A stretch of DNA of 64,000 nt from Microbacterium binotii (GTDB lineage Bacteria > Actinomycetota > Actinomycetes > Actinomycetales > Microbacteriaceae). A model generated the notes under the pieces. That model was not told the DNA's origin and searched no databases. It saw nothing but the letters and a program-made list of their open reading frames with translations. The number at the start of each line of letters is the position of its first letter. Position 1 is the stretch's first letter. Positions 42,497-50,689 of the stretch are shown piece by piece. Both the position numbers and the translations under genes were made by a program. Location: NCBI RefSeq assembly GCF_021398715.1, contig NZ_CP090347.1:806001-870000 (forward strand), read 5' to 3'.

Positions 42497-43102
42497 ATGA
42501 AGAAGGGCCTTCTCGCCCGGACCGCCGTCGGCCTGGTCGGTGGCGCACTTCTCATCGGCGCCGCGGGAGCAGCCGTCGCGGATGAGATCGGCAATGACGA
42601 GGTCGACGTCACCGTCGACATCGCGGCGTTGCCCGACGCCGGTGCGCTGACGTTGAGCGTCGACCCCGGCTCCGCCGTGCTGACCGAAGGGGAGTCCGCC
42701 GACCCCGACCAGCGCGTCTTCGAAGGCACGCTTCCCACCGTGACGGTCACGGATGACCGCGACGCCATCCCCGCCGGTTCCGCCTGGTACGTGACCGGTC
42801 AGGCCAGCGCGCTGACGTCCGGCAACGCCTCGATCGACCCCGGCCATCTGGGCTGGAAGCCGAAGCTGCTGACCCAGAGCGCCGACGTGGCGGAAGGTCC
42901 GGACGTCGACACCGTGCTCGATGGGGGCCCCAACAACGTCGGGCTCGTGGACGCCGAGTTCCTCGCGGTCGCCTTCGATGCCGAGAGTGCCGCCGGCACC
43001 TGGCAGGCGACGGCCGATCTGCTGCTCAAGACCCCGAAGAACGTCACGCCGGGCAGCTACTCCGGCACGATCACGCTGACCCTGTGGGAGGAACTGTCCT
43101 GA
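42497..43102 (+). CDS. Secreted WxL-like surface protein
   Basis: The 201-residue protein has a signal peptide (about 1-32, ending AAVADE) and one domain resembling the WxL wall-binding domain: VTVTDDR, then WYV at Trp97, the HLGWKP stretch, and a C-terminal YSGTITLTLW. In Firmicutes, WxL proteins bind peptidoglycan non-covalently and act with DUF916 proteins. It is first in a three-gene cluster with exactly such a partner. ATG 42497 follows a GGAGA-type site. The domain call is by motif pattern only. Confidence 0.7.
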   Translation: MKKGLLARTAVGLVGGALLIGAAGAAVADEIGNDEVDVTVDIAALPDAGALTLSVDPGSAVLTEGESADPDQRVFEGTLPTVTVTDDRDAIPAGSAWYVTGQASALTSGNASIDPGHLGWKPKLLTQSADVAEGPDVDTVLDGGPNNVGLVDAEFLAVAFDAESAAGTWQATADLLLKTPKNVTPGSYSGTITLTLWEELS

Positions 43103-43157
43103 GGTGCCTTGCTCCTTCCCAGGAGCCGGTGACGGCTCCTCCACCCCTTCCCCCAGG

Positions 43158-44243
43158 ATGACCGCCGTGTTCCCACGCCTTCGCACCCCGCCCTTCGCCA
43201 AACGGGCGTCGATGCTGTCCGCGGCCGCCCTCGCGGCCGTGCTCGCGCTTCTCAGCCCCGTCGCAGCGGTCGCGGCGGAGGACGACCCGGTCCGCTGGTC
43301 GGTCGCGCCCGCGGATGCGGACGGCGCTGACGGGCGGCGCGCGGTCGAGCACGAACTCGCACCGGGGGAGCGGGTGGAGGAGCACTTCGCGGTGCGCAAT
43401 CTCAGCGAGCAGGAGATCACTTTCCGGATCACGGCCGCCGACGGCTTCTTCACGCAGACGGGCCGCTTCGACATCCTCGCGGATGCGGCCGCGTCGACCG
43501 CCGCCGGTACCTGGATCCAGGCGCCCGCCGCGGTGACGGTGCCCGCGGGCGAGAGCGTCGTCGTCCCGTTCTCGCTGGCCGTGCCCGAGCGTGCGGAGCC
43601 CGGCGACTATGCGGCGGGCGTGACCGCGTCCATCCTCACGGCGGGCGGCGCCGCGGGAGGAGCGAGTGTGGGCGTCGAGAGCAGGGTCGGCTTCCGCGTG
43701 CTGACGCGGGTGACGGGTGAGATCACCCCGGCGGCTTCGCTCGGCGCGCTCGCCGGCGACTACCGCCTCTCGTGGAACCCGCTGCGTCCGGGGGAGGCGA
43801 CGGTCTCGTTCGAGGTCGTGAACGACGGCAACACGCGCCTCGCCGCCATGGGCACGGTGTCGGTCGGCGGTCGGAGCGTCGCCTTCCCCGCACCGGGCCA
43901 GCAGGCGCAGGAACTGCTGCCCGGTGATCGTCGCGAGATCACGGTCGAGGTGGACGAGGTGTGGCCCTGGGTGCTGCTCACCGCCACCGTGACCCTCGCG
44001 CCGGAGGTCCTGACCATCTCCGACACGGATGCGGCCATGGCGCCGATTTCCGCCGAGGTGGCGATCTGGGCGGTACCGTGGCCGCAGTTGGCGATCTTGT
44101 TGGGGGCGGGTCTCGTCGTCTGGGCTATCCTGTGGCGACGATCACGCTCCCGCAGGCGGATCTCCGCCATGATCGACGATGCGCTCCGGCGAGGGCGCGA
44201 AGAGGGACGCAACGAGATGACAGATCGGGTGGGGGCATCATGA
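43158..44243 (+). CDS. DUF916/WxL-interacting membrane-anchored protein
   Basis: The 361-residue protein has a signal peptide (about 1-40), a DUF916-type Ig-like domain (about 45-165; RWSVAPADAD, HFAVRNLSEQEITFRITAADGFF), a second beta domain with ESRVGFRVLTRVTG and NDGNTRLAAMGTV, one membrane helix (about 312-332) and an RRRSRSRRR-like basic cytoplasmic end. Such proteins recognise WxL partners and peptidoglycan. ATG 43158 follows CCCCAGG, a weak site; it overlaps the next gene by 4 bp. It is the central gene of the csc-like cluster. Confidence 0.78.
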   Translation: MTAVFPRLRTPPFAKRASMLSAAALAAVLALLSPVAAVAAEDDPVRWSVAPADADGADGRRAVEHELAPGERVEEHFAVRNLSEQEITFRITAADGFFTQTGRFDILADAAASTAAGTWIQAPAAVTVPAGESVVVPFSLAVPERAEPGDYAAGVTASILTAGGAAGGASVGVESRVGFRVLTRVTGEITPAASLGALAGDYRLSWNPLRPGEATVSFEVVNDGNTRLAAMGTVSVGGRSVAFPAPGQQAQELLPGDRREITVEVDEVWPWVLLTATVTLAPEVLTISDTDAAMAPISAEVAIWAVPWPQLAILLGAGLVVWAILWRRSRSRRRISAMIDDALRRGREEGRNEMTDRVGAS

Positions 44244-44575
44244 AGCGCTGGAGCGCGGTGCTGGCCACGCTCGTGAGCACGCTCGCGCTCGCCGCGGCGA
44301 CGGCGCCCGCCCACGCGGCCGACCTCGACGCCGACCCCGGGAGCATCGGCGTCAGCGTCCAGATCACCCCGATCGAGTGCACGAGCGGATGCGGTGCCGG
44401 GGTCGAGGGCGCGGGCTCCCTGGCCGCGAGCGGTCTGGCGCCGATGGAGCCGGTCCTGTGGGCGGCCATCCTGCTCCTGGGACTGGGTGCTGCTCTGGCC
44501 CTGCGCGCCACAGTCTCCCGCCACGCGAAGCAGGCGCCCGCATCCGATTCCGGAGACGGTGCGTGTCAGAGCTGA
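44240..44575 (+). CDS. Small secreted membrane-anchored protein of the surface cluster
   Basis: The 111-residue protein has a signal peptide (1 to about 27), a short exposed part with ECTSGCGAGVEG (two close cysteines), then SGLAPMEP, a membrane helix (about 72-93) and a basic tail. The layout matches the small LPXTG protein that ends csc clusters, but LAPME is not a good sorting motif, so it may stay in the membrane. It overlaps the LacI gene by 13 bp. Function unknown; likely an anchor for the WxL/DUF916 pair. Confidence 0.65.
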   Translation: MKRWSAVLATLVSTLALAAATAPAHAADLDADPGSIGVSVQITPIECTSGCGAGVEGAGSLAASGLAPMEPVLWAAILLLGLGAALALRATVSRHAKQAPASDSGDGACQS

Positions 44576-45582
44576 CGCGCGGCTGGCAGCGGCCCAGCAT
44601 CTACGACGTCGCCAAGCATGCGGGCGTGTCTCACATGACCGTCTCGCGGGTCCTCAACGACCACCCCAACATCCGCGACTCGACACGTGAGCGCGTGCTG
44701 AAGGCGATCGAGGAGATGAACTACACCCGCAGCTCGATCGCCCGGGCGCTCGCCACGCGGAGGGCGATGCGGATCGGGGTGCTGGTGGACGGCCCGGTGC
44801 AGTTCGGTCCGAACAGCACGCTGCGCGCCCTGGAAGCCGCGGCGCGGGATGTCGGGTACGCGATCAGCGCGTTCTCGATCGACGACGACGACGATGCGCA
44901 GCTGGATGCGGGGGTCGTGGAGCTCGTGACACAGGGCGTGGACGCTCTGTGCGTCATCGCCCCCCGCGCGTCCTCGCTCGAGCTGCTGCGGCAGAAGAGC
45001 ACGGGTCTGCCCACGATCGTCATCAAGGCCGAGTCCGACGACGTGTGGCATACCGCGGCCGTCGATCAGCGCAGCGGGGCTCGATTGGCCGTCGACCACC
45101 TGATCGAGCTCGGCCACAGACGCATCGCGCATCTCGCGGGACCGCTGGACTGGTACGACGCTCGGGAGCGCGAGCAGGGCTGGCGCGAATCGCTCGCCGC
45201 TGCAGATCTCGACGTGGGCGAGGCGATCATCGGCGACTGGACCTCGGACTACGGCTACGAGGTGGGCAAGGCGTTCGATCCCGGCAGTGCGACGGCCGTG
45301 TTCGCCGCGAACGACCAGATGGCGCTCGGTCTCGTGCACGGCCTGGTCGATCAGGGCCTGCGCGTACCGGAGGACGTCAGCGTCGTCGGCTTCGACGACG
45401 TCCCGGATGCGCGGCACTTCCTGCCGCCGCTGACGACCGTCCGCCAGGATTTCTCCGCTCTGGGCGAGCTCGCTCTGCAACTCGTGATCGCCGCCATCGA
45501 CGGCGAGGATCACACCCGGCACGATCGCATCGCGCCGGTGCTGGTCGTGCGTTCGTCCACGGCCTCCGCGCCGCGCGGCTGA
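44563..45582 (+). CDS. LacI-family regulator of the furanose importer
   Basis: The 339-residue protein has a LacI HTH (SIYDVAKHAGVSHMTVSRVLNDHPNI, about 12-37) and a sugar-binding domain ending VSVVGFDDVPDARHFLPPLTTVRQDF. GTG 44563 is chosen because GGAGA lies 6 nt before it; the longer frame upstream shadows the previous gene. It is co-oriented with the surface genes and the importer. Operators like TGTTAGCGCTAACA occur before both units, so it probably represses both until an arabinose- or galactose-type ligand binds. The inducer is inferred. Confidence 0.88.
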   Translation: MSELTRGWQRPSIYDVAKHAGVSHMTVSRVLNDHPNIRDSTRERVLKAIEEMNYTRSSIARALATRRAMRIGVLVDGPVQFGPNSTLRALEAAARDVGYAISAFSIDDDDDAQLDAGVVELVTQGVDALCVIAPRASSLELLRQKSTGLPTIVIKAESDDVWHTAAVDQRSGARLAVDHLIELGHRRIAHLAGPLDWYDAREREQGWRESLAAADLDVGEAIIGDWTSDYGYEVGKAFDPGSATAVFAANDQMALGLVHGLVDQGLRVPEDVSVVGFDDVPDARHFLPPLTTVRQDFSALGELALQLVIAAIDGEDHTRHDRIAPVLVVRSSTASAPRG

Positions 45583-45613
45583 GTCGCTGCCACGCGTTGT
45601 TGTGCGCAACCAA

Positions 45614-45627
45614 TGTTCGCGGTAACG
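45614..45627. promoter_or_regulatory. LacI-type operator upstream of the importer promoter
   Basis: TGTTCGCGGTAACG matches TGTTAGCGCTAACA at 11 of 14 positions; a further TTGTTGTGCGCAAC-like element lies just before it. Confidence 0.45.
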
Positions 45628-45654
45628 GAAAAATAACGAATCGCCCCGAAACAG

Positions 45655-45684
45655 TTGCGAAGTCGCATTGTTAGCGCGCACAAT
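45655..45684 (+). promoter_or_regulatory. Predicted promoter of the furanose importer operon
   Basis: TTGCGA (45655-45660) and CACAAT (45679-45684) are 18 bp apart and overlap an operator. Confidence 0.5.
45669..45682. promoter_or_regulatory. LacI-type operator over the importer promoter
   Basis: TGTTAGCGCGCACA matches TGTTAGCGCTAACA at 12 of 14 positions and covers the spacer and -10 box. Confidence 0.6.
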
Positions 45685-45767
45685 GTGGCTACCCGACGTT
45701 CCCGCTGGGGGGCACACGGACCACCTCTTCGACGATGAGCGTCGGGGAGTCTCAAGGAGGAGATCAC

Positions 45768-46778
45768 ATGGCACACAACAAGCGCGCTCTGGGCATGCTG
45801 GGATTCATCGGCGTGGGGGCTCTCGCGCTGGGTCTGGCCGGCTGCTCGAGCGGCGACGCAGAGGCCGGCGGCGAGGCGAGCGGCGGCAGCGGCGACCTCA
45901 CCACGGTCGGCTTCGTCGCGGTGGGTCCTGAGGGCGGCTGGCGCAACGCCAACGAGCAGGCCATCAAGGACGCCTTCACCGAGGACGCCGGCTTCGAGCT
46001 CAAGTACGCCCCGGCTGCCAGCCCGAGCGACCAGAAGTCGCAGCTGGACGCCTTCTCGACGTTCGTCAACGACGAGGTCGACGTCATCCTGCTCACCGCC
46101 ACCGAGGCGTCGGGCTGGGAGGACTCGCTCAAGCTCGCCAAGGAGGCCGAGATCCCGGTCATCCTGCTCGACCGCGGTGTCGACGCTCCCGAGGACCTCT
46201 ACGTGACCCGCATCGCGCCCGACAACGTGCAGGTCGCGAAGTCGGTCGGCGAGTGGGCGACCACCGCGTTCCCCGAGGGCGCCAACTACTTCGTCCTCGA
46301 GGGCGTTCCGGGTCTCTCGGTCGTCAACGAGCGCAACGAGGGCTTCGACGAGGCACTCGGCGGCGCGTCCGGCTGGAACAAGGTCGGCGCGCAGACCGCC
46401 AACTGGAAGACGGATGAGGGCAAGTCGGTCATCGAGACCGTCCTGAAGGCCAACAACAACGACATCCAGTTCATCTTCGCTCAGAACGACGAGATGGGCA
46501 TCGGCGCGGCGCAGGCCGTGACGGCGGCGGGCCTCAAGCCCGGCACCGACGTGAAGATCGCCACGATCGACGGCACCAAGGGTGCGCTCGAGGCGCTGGC
46601 CAAGGGCGACCTGAGCTTCGTCGCTCAGTACAACCCCTTCTTCGGCACCGACGCCGTCGACGCCGTCAAGAAGGCCCTCGCGGGTGACAAGGTCGACTCG
46701 ACCATCATCGTCAAGAGCGCCACGTTCGACTCGCCGGAGGCGGCCGACAAGGCGCTGGCCGACGGCCTCGCGTTCTGA
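45768..46778 (+). CDS. YtfQ-like sugar ABC transporter substrate-binding lipoprotein
   Basis: The 336-residue binding protein has a lipoprotein signal ending LGLAGC. The mature protein resembles E. coli YtfQ, which binds galactofuranose: VGFVAVGPEGGWRNANEQ near the start, ATEASGWEDSLKLAKEAEIPVILLDR, and AAGLKPGTDVKIATIDGTKGALEAL. AAGGAGG at 45754-45760 fixes ATG 45768. It is followed by one ATPase and two permeases, the YtfQRT-YjfF order. The ligand is likely a furanose form of arabinose or galactose. Confidence 0.9.
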   Translation: MAHNKRALGMLGFIGVGALALGLAGCSSGDAEAGGEASGGSGDLTTVGFVAVGPEGGWRNANEQAIKDAFTEDAGFELKYAPAASPSDQKSQLDAFSTFVNDEVDVILLTATEASGWEDSLKLAKEAEIPVILLDRGVDAPEDLYVTRIAPDNVQVAKSVGEWATTAFPEGANYFVLEGVPGLSVVNERNEGFDEALGGASGWNKVGAQTANWKTDEGKSVIETVLKANNNDIQFIFAQNDEMGIGAAQAVTAAGLKPGTDVKIATIDGTKGALEALAKGDLSFVAQYNPFFGTDAVDAVKKALAGDKVDSTIIVKSATFDSPEAADKALADGLAF

Positions 46779-46813
46779 GCGCCGCAAGCCCGCACTAAAC
46801 CGCGCCGGCAGGC

Positions 46814-46846
46814 AGAGCGGGGATCGCCCCGGGCGATCCCCGCTCT
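46814..46846 (+). terminator. Intercistronic stem-loop after the binding-protein gene
   Basis: A perfect 15-bp stem (46814-46828 with 46832-46846) and a 3-nt loop, without a T-tract. It probably limits read-through to the ATPase gene. Confidence 0.65.
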
Positions 46847-46896
46847 CTGTCCGGCCCCCAAGGGCACCAGCCCCGTAGCGAGGAAGCTCGTCAGTG

Positions 46897-48468
46897 ATGA
46901 CCGAATCACCCCCGATCGTCGAAGTCCGCGGCGCATCGATCACCTTCCCCGGCGTCAAAGCGCTCGACGCCGTGAACTTCCGCCTCCTCCCCGGGGAGGT
47001 CCACACCCTGATGGGTGAGAACGGCGCGGGCAAGTCCACGCTGATCAAGGCGCTCACCGGCGTCTACCAGATCGACTCGGGCTCGATCCTCGTGGGCGGC
47101 GTCGAGCGGCGCCTGACCGGTACCAAGTCGGCGCAGGATGCCGGGATCTCCACGGTCTACCAAGAGGTCAATCTCTGCACGAACCTCACCATCGGCGAGA
47201 ACGTCATGCTGGGACACGAGGTGCGCGGCCCGCTCGGCATCAACTGGCGCAAGACGCACGCCCGGGCCGCCGAGGCGCTGGCGCGCATGGGCCTCGGCCA
47301 CCTCGACCCCCGTGCGCCGCTGGCATCCATCTCGATCGCCCTCCAGCAGCTCGTGGCCATCAGCCGCGCCATGGTCACCGAGTCCAAGGTCCTGATCCTG
47401 GACGAGCCGACCTCGAGCCTGGACTCCGCCGAGGTCGAGGTGCTCTTCGGCGTCATCCGCAGCCTCCGCGACCAGGGCGTCGCCATCCTCTTCGTCTCCC
47501 ACTTCCTCGACCAGGTGTACGCGATCAGCGATCGCATCACGGTCCTGCGCAACGGAGCGTTCGTGGGGGAGTACCTCACTCACGAACTCGACCGCACGCA
47601 GCTCATCTCGAAGATGATCGGCAAGGACCTCGACGCGCTGCGGGCCCTCGGCTCCAACCGCCAGGTCGATGAGCGCGACCGCACCGACACCCCGGTGTAC
47701 AGCGCGGAGGGGCTGGGCCGCAAGGGCGCGCTGAACCCGACCGACATCGAGATCCACCGCGGCGAGGTCGTCGGTTTCGCGGGCCTTCTGGGCGCCGGCC
47801 GCACCGAGCTCGCCCGACTCATCATGGGCGCCGACCGTGCCGACTCCGGCACCGTGCGCATCCGGGGCAAGAAGGCCAGCATCGCCTCGCCGGTCGCCGG
47901 CCTCGCCAACCGGATCGCCTACTCGACCGAGAACCGCCGCGACGACGGCATCATCGGCGACCTGAGCGTCCGCGAGAACATCATGCTGGCGCTGCAGGCG
48001 AAGCGGGGCTGGCTGCGCCGCGTGCCCGCTCGCGAGGTCGACGCGCTGGTCAAGACCTACATGGAGCGCTTCAGCGTGCGACCGAACGACCCCGACCGGC
48101 CGATCCGGCTGCTCTCGGGCGGCAACCAGCAGAAGGTGCTTCTCGGCCGCTGGCTGGCCACGGAGCCGGAGCTGCTGCTGCTCGACGAGCCGACGCGCGG
48201 CATCGACGTCGGCGCCAAGGCCGACATCCAGGAGACCGTCGCCGAGCTCGCCGAGGGCGGCATGGGCGTCGTCTTCATCTCCTCCGAGCTGGAGGAGGTC
48301 GTCCGCCTGTCCGAGCGCATCGTCATCCTGAAGGACCACGACAAGATCGGCGAGGTCGTCAACGGACCCGACGTGACGGCCGAGCGCATCGTCTCGATCA
48401 TCGCCGCCGAAACGGAAGAGAAGGCCGAGGCCCAGACCGAGGCGCTCGCCGAAGGAGAGCTCTCATGA
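46897..48468 (+). CDS. YtfR-like sugar ABC transporter ATP-binding protein (tandem ATPase)
   Basis: The 523-residue protein carries two ATPase domains, as in RbsA/MglA/YtfR. The first has Walker A GENGAGKST and Walker B LILDEPTSSLD; its signature ASISIALQQLVAIS is atypical. The second has GLLGAGRTE in place of Walker A, the signature LSGGNQQKV and Walker B LLLDEPTRGID. It powers the two permeases that follow. ATG 46897 and GTG 46894 are both possible with AGGAAG at 46881. It overlaps the next gene by 4 bp. Confidence 0.92.
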   Translation: MTESPPIVEVRGASITFPGVKALDAVNFRLLPGEVHTLMGENGAGKSTLIKALTGVYQIDSGSILVGGVERRLTGTKSAQDAGISTVYQEVNLCTNLTIGENVMLGHEVRGPLGINWRKTHARAAEALARMGLGHLDPRAPLASISIALQQLVAISRAMVTESKVLILDEPTSSLDSAEVEVLFGVIRSLRDQGVAILFVSHFLDQVYAISDRITVLRNGAFVGEYLTHELDRTQLISKMIGKDLDALRALGSNRQVDERDRTDTPVYSAEGLGRKGALNPTDIEIHRGEVVGFAGLLGAGRTELARLIMGADRADSGTVRIRGKKASIASPVAGLANRIAYSTENRRDDGIIGDLSVRENIMLALQAKRGWLRRVPAREVDALVKTYMERFSVRPNDPDRPIRLLSGGNQQKVLLGRWLATEPELLLLDEPTRGIDVGAKADIQETVAELAEGGMGVVFISSELEEVVRLSERIVILKDHDKIGEVVNGPDVTAERIVSIIAAETEEKAEAQTEALAEGELS

Positions 48469-49505
48469 CGTCCTTCCTGAAGACGCTCGTGCGCACGCCC
48501 TGGTTCTGGGGCATCGTCGGTATCGCCCTGCTGCTCACGCTCAACGTCATCAAAGACCCGACCTATCTGTCGGTCGGCATCAACCCGACGACCGGGATGC
48601 TGGCGGGGAACCTCCTCGACATCCTGCGCGTGTCGGCGCCGATCATCATGATCGCCCTCGGCATGACCTTCGTCATCGCGACCAAGGGCATCGACCTGTC
48701 GGTCGGCTCGATCATGGCCGTCGGCGGCGCCGCGGCCATGGAGAGCCTGTCCGCGGCCGGTGCGCCGACGTCGGTGGGCGCCATGCTCACGGCGATCGGT
48801 ATCGCGCTCCTGCTGGGCGCCGTCCTCGGTCTCGTCAACGGCCTGCTCGTGTCGGTCATCGGACTCCAGCCCTTCATCAGCACGCTCGTGATGATGCTCG
48901 CCGGGCGCGGTATCGCCCGCGTCATCACCGGAGGCCAGAACACCAACGCCACCAACGAGCCGTTCCGGCAGATCGCGAACGGGCAGATCCTCGGACTGCC
49001 GATCAGCTTCGTCGCGGCGATCGTGATCGTGGTCCTCGTCTCGGTCATCATGCGGCGCACGGCGCTCGGGCTCATGATCGAGTCGATCGGTGTGAACCCC
49101 GCCGCCAGCCGACTCGCCGGCATCCGCCCGCGACCCATCCTGATCGCGGTGTATATCCTCTCGGGTGTCCTGGCGGCCACCGGCGGCCTGTTCACGGTCT
49201 CGGAGGTCATGACCGTCGACGTCTCGGGCACCGGCTACCAGATGGAGCTCGACGCGATCCTCGCGGTCGTGATCGGGGGCACGTCGCTCGCGGGTGGCAA
49301 GTTCTCGATCCTCGGCTCGACGGTCGGCGCCCTGCTGATCGCCACGCTCAACAAGACGGTCCTCTTCCTCGGGATCTCGGCCGCCGCGACGCCCGCCTTC
49401 AAGGCGATCGTCATCGTGGTGCTGGTTCTCCTGCAGTCCGAGCGGGTGCGGGGCTACGTCCTGCGACTCGGGCGCACCCGTTCCCGAAAGGAGGCCGTCG
49501 CGTGA
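48465..49505 (+). CDS. YtfT-like sugar ABC transporter permease
   Basis: A 346-residue BPD_transp_2 permease with about eight to ten helices and the family loop GMTFVIATKGIDLSVGSIMAV near residue 65 and ILAVVIGGTSLAGGKFSILGS near 265. It starts as ATGA over the previous stop with AAGGAG upstream, and overlaps the following permease gene by GTGA. It forms one half of the furanose channel. Confidence 0.92.
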   Translation: MTSFLKTLVRTPWFWGIVGIALLLTLNVIKDPTYLSVGINPTTGMLAGNLLDILRVSAPIIMIALGMTFVIATKGIDLSVGSIMAVGGAAAMESLSAAGAPTSVGAMLTAIGIALLLGAVLGLVNGLLVSVIGLQPFISTLVMMLAGRGIARVITGGQNTNATNEPFRQIANGQILGLPISFVAAIVIVVLVSVIMRRTALGLMIESIGVNPAASRLAGIRPRPILIAVYILSGVLAATGGLFTVSEVMTVDVSGTGYQMELDAILAVVIGGTSLAGGKFSILGSTVGALLIATLNKTVLFLGISAAATPAFKAIVIVVLVLLQSERVRGYVLRLGRTRSRKEAVA

Positions 49506-50545
49506 GCGCGTCCGTCTCGACCTCATCCATCGACCTCGACAAGGTCCCCTCCCGTGGGTTCGCCCGCATCTGGGGGCGCAGTCAGTCGGTGATCCCGTCT
49601 CTCGCGGCGGTCCTGCTGCTGATCGCCATGCTCGTGTACGCGGAGCTCGCGTACGGCCGCGTGTTCCACATGGGCACGATGTCGAGCCTGCTCGTCAGCT
49701 TCGCGCCGACGATCATCCTCGCCGTGGGGATGACGATCGTCATCCTCTCGGGCGGGATCGACCTCTCCGTCGGCGCGGTCGTGGCCTTCACCTCGGTCGC
49801 GGGCGTCATGCTGATGAACATCGGTGTGAACGGGTGGCTCGCGATCGTTCTCATGATCGTGTTCGGTGCGTTGTTCGGTCTCATCTCGGGAGTGCTGATC
49901 CAGTACTTCAACGTGCAGCCGTTCATCGCGACGCTGGCCATGATGTTCCTGGCTCGCGGACTCGCGTCGATCCTGTCGACCGTGCCGGTGCAGGCGCCCG
50001 ACGACTCGCCGATCCTGCTGCTGGCGACCGACTTCAAGCTCATCGACGGCCCCAAGGTGAACGACCTCGTGCTCACGCCCGGGTTCTTCATCGCCGTGCT
50101 CGTCGTGATCGGTGCGTTCTTCTTCCTGCACCGCACCCGCTCCGGTCGCACGATCTACGGCATCGGCGGTGCCGAATCCTCGGCGCAGCTGATGGGACTC
50201 CCTGTCGCCCGCACCCGGGTGTCCATCTACATCATCAGCGGTGCGCTGGCAGGCCTCGCCGCCGTCGTCTACACCGCAGAGGTGGGCGGCAAGGCGCAGA
50301 ACGTCACGGCCATCGGCTGGGAGCTCGACGCGATCGCGGCCGTCGTCATCGGCGGCACGCTGCTGACCGGCGGCGCGGGCTACGTGCTCGGCTCCGTGGT
50401 CGGTTCGTTGGTGCTCGCGACCCTCTGGATGATCATCACGAAGGACGGCACCATCCGCCCCGAGTACCTCACGATCATCACCGGCGGCATCCTGCTCGTC
50501 TTCGTGCTCCTGCAGCGTGTGCTGACAGCCAGACGACGGAGATGA
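49502..50545 (+). CDS. YjfF-like sugar ABC transporter permease
   Basis: A 347-residue BPD_transp_2 permease paralogous to the previous one (GMTIVILSGGIDLSVGAVVAF; AAVVIGGTLLTGGAGYVLGS). The start is GTG 49502 overlapping the previous stop. A four-gene set with two distinct permeases matches ytfQRT-yjfF rather than ribose systems, which use one permease type. A strong inverted repeat follows, before the GH43 gene. Confidence 0.92.
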   Translation: MSASVSTSSIDLDKVPSRGFARIWGRSQSVIPSLAAVLLLIAMLVYAELAYGRVFHMGTMSSLLVSFAPTIILAVGMTIVILSGGIDLSVGAVVAFTSVAGVMLMNIGVNGWLAIVLMIVFGALFGLISGVLIQYFNVQPFIATLAMMFLARGLASILSTVPVQAPDDSPILLLATDFKLIDGPKVNDLVLTPGFFIAVLVVIGAFFFLHRTRSGRTIYGIGGAESSAQLMGLPVARTRVSIYIISGALAGLAAVVYTAEVGGKAQNVTAIGWELDAIAAVVIGGTLLTGGAGYVLGSVVGSLVLATLWMIITKDGTIRPEYLTIITGGILLVFVLLQRVLTARRRR

Positions 50546-50549
50546 CCCC

Positions 50550-50596
50550 CGACACGGCGTCGGGGCGGCCGCACGGCCCGCTCCGACGCCGTGTCG
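50550..50596 (+). terminator. Stem-loop between importer and GH43 gene
   Basis: A perfect 14-bp stem (50550-50563 with 50583-50596) with a 19-nt GC-rich loop, 4 nt after the permease stop. It could end the importer transcript or protect its 3' end. Confidence 0.65.
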
Positions 50597-50689
50597 TGCC
50601 CGCGCGCGGGCAGATCCACAACTGAACACCGCATCCGATGCGACGTCGGCCGCACGCGGCCTGGTCGCTCGAGACGAACAGGACTCTCG

